Shown: piece by piece, positions 55,323-64,000 of the stretch
How positions within the stretch are numbered: position 1 is the stretch's first letter
Layout of the letters: every line of letters starts with the position of its first letter
Source: Massospora cicadina
Taxonomy: Eukaryota > Entomophthoromycota > Entomophthoromycetes > Entomophthorales > Entomophthoraceae
DNA: 64,000 nucleotides
Assembly: GCA_022478985.1 (NCBI GenBank)
Contig: JAKSZP010010621.1
Span: forward strand, 1 to 64,000
Reading direction: 5' to 3'
The notes under the pieces: generated by a model
Seen by the model: the letters and a program-made list of their open reading frames with translations, nothing else
What the model was told of the DNA's origin: nothing
Databases searched by the model: none
Translations under genes and position numbers: made by a program

Positions 55323-55772
55323 TCTATAATATAAAATCTAAATTAATAAATTGAAAATCTGAAATTTTAGACACCTTAACGAAGTATGGGTAAATCGGCT
55401 AGTAGAAATATAAAAATGATATATAAAGTTTAATAGTAATTGGTATAGCGTTTTGGATGAGCGGTTCGGTTTTGTTCAGTTGATCGCTGAGTAAACTGAT
55501 GAATTATTTAGTTAATTTAATGATCCTCAACCACTCGGTGAAATATCTTTAACTTATCAAACTCGATGGAGAAAAGAAAGGACACAACAGACACACTAGT
55601 TTTCACCAGACGCAGTATCTGATCCGGTGAATCAAGCATAATTCATCCGACGACGCATTTTGGTTAACAAGCATTTTGAACGAAATTATATGAACCAACT
55701 AGGCAAATCCAAAGTGTATCTTCTTTCTGATCGTCAAACAACTTAAAGCCTAATTGCAATATTGGTTTTGAA
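55323..55772. other. upstream region of the RRM gene
   Basis: 450 bp without coding sequence. A clear TATA box is not evident near the start codon; a CA-rich segment (GGACACAACAGACACACTAG, 55581-55600) may lie in the leader. Transcription probably starts within the last 200 bp, but this is inference. Confidence 0.35.
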
Positions 55773-57377
55773 ATGGATCCCCAACTAGTACTCCAACAGC
55801 AGTTAGGCTACCCTCAAGACCTTAGCCAAGTAGGAAACAGAACTATTTATGTTGGGAACCTTGACCCCAAAGTTACTGAATTTATGCTTTCGGATATCTT
55901 TTCAACTGTCGGTCCTGTACTTCACGTTAAAATAATTCCTGATAAAACAGTAGGAAACATCTTTTTTACCTCTTTTTCTTATCTCTGTCTTGATATCTAA
56001 GCTTACTGGAGGTCCCAGTTATGGGTTTGTAGAAATGTCGGATTCACTTAGAGCTGAAGCTGCCCTTCAGACTCTTAATGGAAGAAAGGTTTTCAATCTG
56101 GTACTCTTTTGTTTCCGAAAAACACTCATACCTCAGGAAATTCGGGTCAACTGGGCTTTTTCCAATGGGGAATGCTCAAAAGGAGGACACTGCAAGTAAC
56201 GAATGCTCTCGGTATATGCGCTTAATTTATAGGCCACTTTCACATTTTTGTCGGCGATCTTAGCCCAGAGGTGGATGACCAAGTTTTGGGCAAAGCATTT
56301 AGCGCTTTTGGCTCCATGTCGTAAGTTGCGGCTTCATTTAAGCTTTTTCCGTGGGGCCTTAATTAACCTAAATTCTAGCGACGCTCGTGTGATGTGGGAT
56401 CCGGTTTCCAAGAAATCTCGGGGCTACGGTTTTGTAGCTTTTCGCCATAAGATGGTAGTTTTTTACTTATTTTCCTGTGACCACGCTATAGGACGCAGAC
56501 AAAGCCATTGCTACCATGCACGGTAGTCTAATCAAATTTGTTTAGATTCTGAGCTTTTCTAGGTGAATTTCTAGGCAGTCGTGCTATACGCGTTAACTGG
56601 GCCAATCAAAAAGGTACTGCTATGCTTTTCATTGCTGAGCTTCAATAGGGTCACAGCCTAAACCAGCACAAAGTTCTTCAACCGATAACTTCCAGACTTA
56701 TGAGCAGGTTCTGTCCCAGAGTCCTTCAACAAACACCACTGTATATTTGGGAAATTTGCCGCCGTACACAACGCGTAAGGTTTCTTTTTTTACCTATAAT
56801 AAAACTATTTTAAGAGGATCATATTATTCCCTTTTTCCAAATGTATGGTTACATTGTTGAGCTGCGCGTTCAAGCCGATCGTGGATTTGCTTTTGTTAAG
56901 TGAGTGCTTCTCACCATTCAAGGCAAGTGCAGTTTCTCAAGCATCTTTTTTAGACTTAGCACTCACGAGCAAGCAGCTTCAGCCATTGTTGGGCTTCAGG
57001 GAACGCCAATAAACGGTCGTGCAGTAAAGGTAAACTGCGATTTTTTATCGCCTGATTATCAGTGTTCGTGGGGCAGGGATAAGTCTACTGAGCTATCGAA
57101 TTTTCAGCAGCCTCAACATCCTATTCCATACGGCTACAGCCCATATTCTCATATGGCTCCTCTCTATGGAGTATCCCCCATGAATTATGGGGTGTCTACC
57201 CAAGGTCATGGTGGGCATAGCAATATTAGCGCTTTGCCTGGGTATGAAGGATATAGCTATGATTACAGCCAGTATTACTCAATGTATGGGCAGACTGCCA
57301 CCCTAGGATCAGGGTATTCAGTCGCTTATCCATCGGGCCAAGCTCAGTCCCAGGATCCTAGTACAGCCACACAATAG
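55773..57377 (+). CDS. PUB1: TIA-1/PUB1-type poly(U)-binding protein with three RRMs; one apparent frameshift
   Basis: Eleven exons: 55773-55949, 56002-56100, 56137-56195, 56233-56320, 56379-56454, 56492-56522, 56563-56613, 56649-56774, 56815-56899, 56954-57029, 57063-57377. All ten introns are GT-AG and 33-58 bp. The product is about 393 residues. RRM1 (about 24-97) has IYVGNL and YGFVEM; RRM2 (about 115-192) has IFVGDL and RGYGFVAF; RRM3 (about 224-295) has VYLGNL and RGFAFVKL; the tail is Tyr/Gly/Gln/Ser-rich. The linkers EIRVNWAF and RAIRVNWANQK are family hallmarks. These proteins bind U-rich mRNA and control its stability and stress-granule storage. One extra G in exon 3 (GGGG at 56167-56170) shifts the frame between NWAFSN and NAQKEDT, so either a sequencing error or a recent lesion. 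Confidence 0.87.
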
Positions 57378-58114
57378 TTGGCATTTCTTATTTTTTAGCC
57401 CCTCAGATGTTTTTTATTTTTGGTTTTTCATTCGTATTCCGGCCAGCATATCTAAAATTAAATTTCCTTTTTCGTACTCGCAAACGTAGATCCTCCTGGT
57501 AGCTTTTATAAAATTGGTATCTATTTTCAAAGTTTTTTCTAACTTGTCTAAAATTCTATTCGGAAGCATTTTGGCTAATTTTTTTGGTATATCTTAGCTT
57601 CGTAAGTTCCAATAAAATCAGCTATTTAGTTGGTTAGACGCTGCTAATCTATAACTACTTGGTAACTAATTTAAAATGTCATTGCGATAAATTGGTGGCG
57701 TCCTCAGGCTTGCTCTTGTCACAATAGCTGTTCTGTACTATTACATCGATACCTAAAATGTTAGTTTTATGCTAACCTTTTTTTAATCATTGTAAGCCGT
57801 TATTTGAGTAAATTTGGTTAACATGGCCTTAAGTTTGATTACAATAAAAGAATCAACGCTAAAATTCTTCAATTATTGCTGTTCAATTATATTATGGCAA
57901 GTTTTGAGTTTTGAATAAAAGCTGAGATTGTTTAACGTGTGGCGATAAAGGCTATTCAAACATTGTTTAAATTTAAAGCCTATTGGCTATCATAAGGTGA
58001 TCAAGCCAATACCATTCTATTTAAAACAATACAAAAATTCAAAACTAGAGGCACAAGATATTAGGACCTTATTTAGAACGAAAGAACAATTTGTAACTTT
58101 ACGGATTTGAGGAG
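57378..58114. other. downstream region of the RRM gene
   Basis: AT-rich and non-coding. AATAAA signals at 57611, 57843 and 57915 are candidates for polyadenylation of the RRM mRNA. No repeat of the flanking element families is found here. Confidence 0.4.
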
Positions 58115-58340
58115 ATGGCAACTAGTTTTGATATCGATGCTGACCCAGCACAAATTCGCAAACTTGTGAAGCTTATCTTGACTCATCTGTCAACCAAAAT
58201 CAATTTTCGTATAATTTTAAATGCAAAAGGGTTCTTTGTTTTTAGGGTCAGATAGTCAACAATTTAGTAAAACTCGGCTAAAATATAAACTAAAGGAAAA
58301 CAAGGTCAGTTTTGTTTACAAGCCTGAATTATGGCACTAG
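58115..58340 (+). CDS. possible small two-exon gene, hypothetical
   Basis: Exon 1 (58115-58208) begins MATSFDIDADPAQIRKLVK. A 37-bp GT-AG intron (58209-58245), the size of those in the RRM gene, leads to exon 2 (58246-58340), which continues in frame (SDSQQFSKTRLKYKLKE) to a TAG. The product would be 62 residues, mostly helical and basic. I do not recognise the protein. The gene could also be longer, with further exons, or be the decayed start of a larger gene. It sits in the transposon-free island 0.7 kb after the RRM gene on the same strand. Support is the clean splice and the start context only. Confidence 0.38.
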
Positions 58341-59125
58341 TATAACATCAAGTAACCAAAGCCTCTAATTAACCTTGGTAAATTTTTGCACTTATATGAA
58401 AAAGCATCATGGCATTAGGGTATAAAAGTGCTAAATCCCGTACAAAAGTCAGCCTAATAGCCTACCCTTGTGCATATGATGTAATGTTAATTTATACTTA
58501 CCACATTATAGGTTCTAATTGTCTAATATATTTAGCTGATTTTTAAGTAACCTAATTGTTAAAAAAGATGTGATTTTGTTATATAAGGCACTAGTTAGTC
58601 AATTAATGGTATTTTTTATAAACATTACCAAGAAAGCGTTGTAGTATTCATGCTATAACAGATGCACAAATTTAATTAACGTAGACCTCACAGAGCTATT
58701 CCAATTACCACAAAAAAATCTAAAAAAGTGTTGGTTGCTAACAATTGATTTTTACGAGATGCTAAGTCTAGATATGTCAGCGTGAGCGACTATTAATTTA
58801 TCAGGCTCAAGTCTTCAAGCAGACTGGCAGCGTAGACTTATAGGAAAGCTTTTATCTATCTAATAATCAAAATACTTGCGCTTAAGTTTTTATGTAATGA
58901 TGATGGTTAAGCAGATCTATTTAAGGTACCTTAACTCTAATTTTTATAATAAACTTTCTATAAAATTAAATATAACTTTTTATATCATATAAGCATTATT
59001 TTTATTGAAACAGAAATTTATAGAAGTATCCAAGGTGGGTCACCCTTGGGACAAATATACAACATTGAGGTTTTTAAGCCAATACAGGTTTCAACCTTTT
59101 ATTGAACAAAACCTGCACTAGAGAA
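58341..59125. other. AT-rich spacer before LINE copy 2
   Basis: 785 bp of AT-rich sequence with no coding frame or recognised repeat, ending at the LINE leader. Confidence 0.45.
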
Positions 59126-59218
59126 ACTTTTCTTTCTCGTTGCAATCACTTTTGCAACCTATTCAATTCAAGACTAAATCTAGTTTGATAATCTCATAGA
59201 GGAGATTAGTCTGCACCC

Positions 59219-60471
59219 ATGTCTGGGAGCAGTTGGGCAAGCAAGGCAAGAGGAGCAGGTGGAAGGCCCGCAGCCTCTAATATTCAAAAATGCCCCGGAG
59301 AATCTGGCGGAATAGAAAAAAATCTAAAAAAACTGGTGGTCATAATTTCCCCGGAGATACTCGTGTGGCAAGCACGATGCAACCAGTACATCAATATGCC
59401 ACACTCCCAGCCACTTTCATCGGTGGAATTTGGAGTCCGTGTGTATCTGGACATCCAAAAATAGCCTTATGGGAAAAATTTTGTGAAGATGTACACAAAA
59501 TTTTCCTGACCACGGTGTACATTGCACCTCACTCCATGTCATATGGTTGGCTGGACCTAGGTTTCAAAAGCAAAATAGCAGCAGATGAGGCTGCGGTGGT
59601 ACACATAGTGGTCAACCTCCCTGAAGGGCAATGGGTCATCAAAACCAAATGCACCAGATAGACAAAATCAAACCAAATTTTCCTCACATTTGACTTTTTG
59701 CCTACTATGGTAAAATATGAAATTTTGGAGCAACACCTGAAAGATGGTCTCACCATATACGGTGAAATACAATCTTTCAAAATGCAACATTTTACACTGA
59801 TACTACACCTGTACACCAGCAAAGCTATTGCAGTTCTGACCCCAACTGAGGAGATCGCAAAGGACCTAACCCAGATCCCATACTCCACCTTTATTGATTT
59901 CGCAGGGCATACCACCCACCTATTCCGGGTAACCATGGACAGCGCGCCCCCCATTTGCACCCACTGTGATATGTTCAGCTATAAGGTGCATGCATACCCT
60001 ATCAAGGAGGGTGTCATATTCCAAGAGCACCCCTCGGTGGCTATGGCCAGCGGAGAGGCGTACTACAAACCAACCGCAAGCACCAAGGAGGCTTTTCCAT
60101 GAGGAGCACAAGGCTGCTACCTATTGGTAAAGCCCATCTCCCCGCAGGAGTGGAAGAAGGCTAAGCAGGCCCATAGGGCCGCAGCCAAGGAAGCAGCCAA
60201 GGCCACTACCACTATCCTATACTCACAATGCCAGGAGGACATGGAGATCTTTACAGTGGAAATGACTCAGGAATCCATCACCCAATCAGATTGGGAGGCC
60301 CATGCTGAGTGGGCCACTCAATCCGAGGATCCAATGGGAGATTTGATCTCACCCAATCGCTGCACCCAAGCTCCAGTTGAAACTGACTTGGGACCTATCC
60401 CAACCGAAAAAATTTTTTTGACCCACTCGATGGTGCACCAAACTTATCTGCACCACAAAAAATTTGTCTGA
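59219..60471 (+). pseudogene. LINE copy 2 ORF1
   Basis: Starts MSGSSWASKARGAGG like copy 1 and keeps CGA where copy 1 has the stop. One A is missing from an A run near 59460, which shifts the frame after YLDIQK. Reading continues as LWEKFCEDVHKIFLTTVYIA, stops at a TAG (59659), and goes on with HLKDGLTIYGEIQSFKMQ. The knuckle reads CTHCDMFSYKVHAY, so its last Cys is lost. A TGA follows EAFP at 60100-60102, and the end HHKKFV matches copy 1. Confidence 0.88.
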
Positions 60472-60638
60472 CATTGGGAAAACAAAAAGTGAAGGCCAAA
60501 GCCAATGCAACTCTTTCCACAAAAATTAACAAAAACCCCAATAGCGTTGCTGCTAACACCCACGCTGCTGTGAAAGCCCGTGGGGACCTGGAAGAGGCTG
60601 GTGGGCCCGGGGGCCCACCCCTTCACACTTAAGGTGCA

Positions 60639-63600
60639 ATGGGGGAAACCTTCACTCTAGGGATGCTGAATATCGCCAGACTCAAGACCTCCCCATCCTG
60701 GGCTAGGAAACTGAGTTTTTTACAAAACAATTTACCCGTGGATATCCTGGCTATCCAGGAGTCCCACTGTCCATGAGGTTCCAAGGAAGCTTGGAAAACA
60801 ATGCTCCTACCATCCCTATCCTTTTGGTTGAAGCACTGTGGGGTGCTAATTCAGAAAAATAATTTTTTTAAATTCATATCCTCAGAAATATTCCTAAATG
60901 GCTGAGTGCTTATTGTCACCTTCTCATGGGCTGACATTGCGCACACAATTATCAATATCTATGCCCCAAACGGTGTACACGAGCGTCAGGAATTTTTCTC
61001 ATCGGTCAAATCCCTCCCACTACCCCCCGATTCTTTCCTAGTTGGTGACATGAACTGCTGGCTAACCTCACCAATGGACTGGTGACTGCCCTCACCCCAT
61101 GCCCCACAGGGTCATGTAGAACTACGCATTCTAAAAGCCACCCTTGGGTTAATGGATGCACTGCTGCAACATGCCCCACTGCTCAAAACATGACGCATCC
61201 CTACATCCACAATGGCCAATTAAGGTCCATGACCTGCATTGACCTTATTCTAATGCCGGTGAAATTCTAACCCCACATCTCCCACTTCAAAACAACAAAA
61301 ATGGAATTCTCCAACCACCAACTGGTCTTGATAACATACCACTTACCTGTCACAGTTGCAAAGGCCCCACATTGGTACAAAATCTGCCCCCCGAGCTTGC
61401 GTCGCCAGGATTTTCCACGTGGGTGGAAGAGGCAACTTTGGCAAAATCATCTGTTGCACCATTTTGCGTGGACCCCATTTCCACATGGGCAACTTTCAAA
61501 GAGGACACCATCTGCCACTATTGCCATCTCTCCTCCAGACGCTCATGAGCCACATCGGCGGTTATCTCACACATGCTGGTAGAATTGGCCCACTTGGAGT
61601 CCAACATTCCAGCCACAGGATATAGCCCTGCATGGGGCCAGAAGTAGGTGGAGGCAGCCACCCACCTCAACGCACTTGAAAGGCAACACAAACATTGGAT
61701 TTGTGTCCAATACAGTGCCACACACATCACTAAAGGCGACAAGTGCACCGCATACTTCTTTGATAATTTTTTGTACTATGCCAGAGCGTGGCCTGCACAC
61801 AGGTGCAAAGATCAGATGATTCTATTGTGGACACACTGGCTGAAGTGGCAATCAAAATGCAAAGATATTACTCTGAGATATACTGAGCTGAACCAATTCA
61901 GCCAGCTGAAATAGCAGAATTTCTTGACTGAGCTCATATCCGCACCATTTTCTGATACCCGGAAATAATGAATTTAATTACTCCGAACGAATTATGGACA
62001 GACATTTGTGGTGTGCCAAACCGAAAATGCCCAGGCCCAGATGGCATTCCATATGAGTTCTACAAAAAATATTTTAAATATATATCCCCATTGCTGCTAG
62101 CCTCACTCAACCAAAGCCTGTTGGAAATGTGCCTCCTACCAGGAGGACATGAGGCCTTTACTGTCACACTTTTCAAGAAAGGGGATAAGCTTGACTTAGC
62201 CAACTGGCGCCCCATTTCTCTAACAAACACAGACACCAAAATTTTAACAAAAATCATGGCTAACCGTTTAGGGACTGTAGCATCTGCCACCATCTCCCCA
62301 GAACAATTTGGTTTCATCCCCAGAAGGTCAATTTGGGATAACGTGCACTCTGTGGCTAAAGTGTGTCAGTCCACAGCCTCTGGGGCACTTGTATTCTTGG
62401 ACCAACAAAAGGCCTATGATAGAGTAAACTGGGAATACCTTAGGGCCTGCCTCCATCAATTCCGCCTACCCCCCGCTTCATAAACTGGGTGATGCTGCTC
62501 ACAGAATCTGCAACAATGGCAGTGCGTGGCCCAGGCTTCCTAATGGAAGTAGTTCACCCTCAAAGGGGCCTGCGACAAGGGGACCCTCTCAGCCACTCTT
62601 ATACAACTTCAGCCTTGACCCACTACTGCGAAATGTGAATGCCCACCTCACTGGGGTCCATGTGCCAGGCCAAACCCCAGTCAAGATGATGGCATTTGCA
62701 GATGATTGCGTGGTGGGGGTATCTAATAACAAAGATGCACGCGCGCTTGAAGCCCTCATCCAGGAATATTCCTGGGTAAGCAACGCGACACTGAACGCCT
62801 CCAAAACTGAAATCATCCTCCTTGGTCAGTTTCAGAACTGCTGGGCCCCAGCAAGTAGTTCCCAACCTGGCCCATCTGCTCGCCCACGTCCACGCCTTAC
62901 TAACTCAACACACACCACTCCACTGGTGCTCCCCTTCATGCCACATCCTACCATAGGACCGGTGTGCCATATGGGCATGTGGATGGAGGCAGGCGGATAT
63001 GCGTCAGCAGTAATGGAGTGCCGTATACTGGAAAATGTGATGAAGTGAATCGCCTCTCTCAGAGCCCACCCTACTACCCTCACTGGCAGAGTTGTTCTTG
63101 CCAACTCTATGCTCCTATCCAAATTCTGGTTCAGAGCCCACACCATCCCCTTCTCCCCAAGCTTCTTCAAATCCCTGTATGCTCTACTGCAAGGATGGCT
63201 TTGGTCAGGCCGCCCTCCACCAGTACAGCTAGAGGTCATGTTTGGCCCTCATCATCAAGGTGGCATGGGCCTGCTTGACTTCAAAGCCCATGCTGCCAAG
63301 ATCCTGGGCACCCTTGATCGCGGCCGTCACCGCTCCTACACTCCCATCCCAACACTGGTCCTGTGCGGCCTGCTCCAACTTCTCCTGAGCCTTGGGCCTC
63401 AACAATCCATCAAACCCCCACTCCCTGATGAAATACCTCGCATCACACACATCGGCCACAGGTCCTCATGGGACTAAAACCCACTACAAACAAATCCTAC
63501 TCTCCGTGCGAAGTGCAAAGTGGAGAATTTGTATTAGTGGACATACAACCTGAAGAGGCCGCCCCTCTCCTCAGTTCACACAAGAGGTACAGGGGCTACC

Positions 63601-64000
63601 CATCCATGATGGCGTGATCCCCACTCGACCCCATGTCCTATCCAGGGTGGACTACCTGGACATGATGGACATCCCTTATTCCACTGAGACCCAAAAGACT
63701 ATCTGGAAATACGCACACCATCCTCTGTTGCAGCCTCAAGTCCGCTCCCATGTGTGGCGCTGCCTGAGGCGGGTGTATCATACAGCTGAGCGCTCTAACG
63801 CTTTACACTCATCCTGTGTCATGTGTGGCCAGTATGGAACGCTGTTCCACCGCCTGGAGAAGTGCCCCACCTCTAAAGTGATATGGCGCGAAGTCCAACG
63901 TCTGCTAGGCCAGGATCAAACGCATCCCTTCAGTCTGTCAAGAGATATGTTTGCTTCATCAATGGCCTCCCCCTTTCACCCTCCCTCCATGCTCTGGTGG
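60639..64000 (+). pseudogene. LINE copy 2 ORF2, partial
   Basis: Begins MGETFTLGMLNIARLK. Endonuclease motifs: AIQESHCP (the Thr after Glu is Ser), IYAPNG, LVGDMNCW and FSNH in place of FSDH, so a key Asp is changed to Asn. The RT (61968-63048) has RKCPGPDGIPYEFYKK, FKKGDKLDLANWRPISLTN, EQFGFIPRRSIWDN, LDQQKAYDRVNW and MAFADDCVVG (62691-62720). A frameshift lies near 62480 and another near 63320. The C-X2-C-X7-H-X4-C motif reads CVMCGQYGTLFHRLEKC (63818-63868). Confidence 0.88.

Larger units (their letters stand above)
59126..64000 (+). mobile_element. LINE copy 2, running off the right edge
   Basis: Second copy of the LINE at 30773, colinear from the first base (ACTTTTCTTTCTCG). The 93-bp leader is the same length. 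The window ends within ORF2 after the RT zinc motif. Compared with copy 1 it has lost many CpG sites to TG or CA and carries more stops and frameshifts, so it is the more decayed copy. Its target duplication cannot be seen because the 3' end is missing. Confidence 0.92.

Noticed and set aside
55990..56526. Three separate short genes in the RRM region
   Set aside because: They are exons read through introns; splicing at GT-AG sites joins them into one three-RRM protein.
59126..64000. Classic RIP as the cause of mutation
   Set aside because: The differences I could inspect fall mainly at CpG rather than CpA, so CpG methylation decay fits better; a full count is needed.

Overview
The window looks like a transposon-packed stretch of a fungal nuclear genome. 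The one well-preserved host gene (55773-57377) encodes a TIA-1/PUB1-type protein with three RRM domains and is cut by ten very small introns (33-58 bp). The mobile elements are fungal-type Ty3/gypsy LTR retrotransposons and ORF1/ORF2 LINEs of the kind found in filamentous fungi. I cannot fix the lineage; the abundant nested elements and tiny introns would fit a TE-rich (possibly early-diverging) fungus, but that is inference.

Layout, left to right. 1-643: 5' end of a minus-strand LINE. 645-8018: decayed plus-strand gypsy element A, carrying a 1-kb insertion with a fragment of an unrelated gene (4300-5310) and a solo LTR of another family (6875-7447). About 8301-10206: an ORF1-only, half-LINE element (G1). 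10207-11016: LTR piece of the chromovirus family H, minus strand. 11017-about 16740: gypsy element F (plus), split by a solo LTR (14777-15538). About 16740-38400: very decayed gypsy element J, into which B (17969-22913, minus, gag-protease only), G2 (23231-24055, 5'-truncated ORF1-only half-LINE), H (24989-36274, chromodomain gypsy lacking gag) and a solo LTR (37202-37938) are inserted; H itself carries a full-length LINE (30773-36031) in its 3' LTR. About 38400-40516: 3' part of minus-strand gypsy E. 40517-53536: minus-strand gypsy D whose two LTRs do not match each other, interrupted by the complete plus-strand gypsy C (44691-51256). 53537-54365: decayed unidentified coding sequence. 54366-59125: the gene island, with an upstream 48-bp minisatellite, the RRM gene and a possible small spliced gene (58115-58340). 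59126-64000: a second copy of the LINE, running off the right edge.

The nesting can be read from exact target-site duplications: CCACG (C into D), CCATC (B into J), GAATG (H), GCATT (solo LTR at 37202), a 16-bp repeat around the LINE in H and a 16-bp repeat around G2. None of the elements looks autonomous: reading frames are broken and several catalytic residues are changed. Much of the damage sits at CpG sites, including the reverse-transcriptase YxDD codons, which points to methylation-driven decay.

The most notable biology is the division of labour among defective elements: ORF1-only half-LINEs that share the 3' tail and 16-bp target duplications of the full LINE, an LTR element that keeps Gag but has lost RT/RNase H/integrase, and a chromovirus that keeps Pol but has essentially no Gag. 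All coordinates and alignments were made by eye; element edges given as approximate are so marked.
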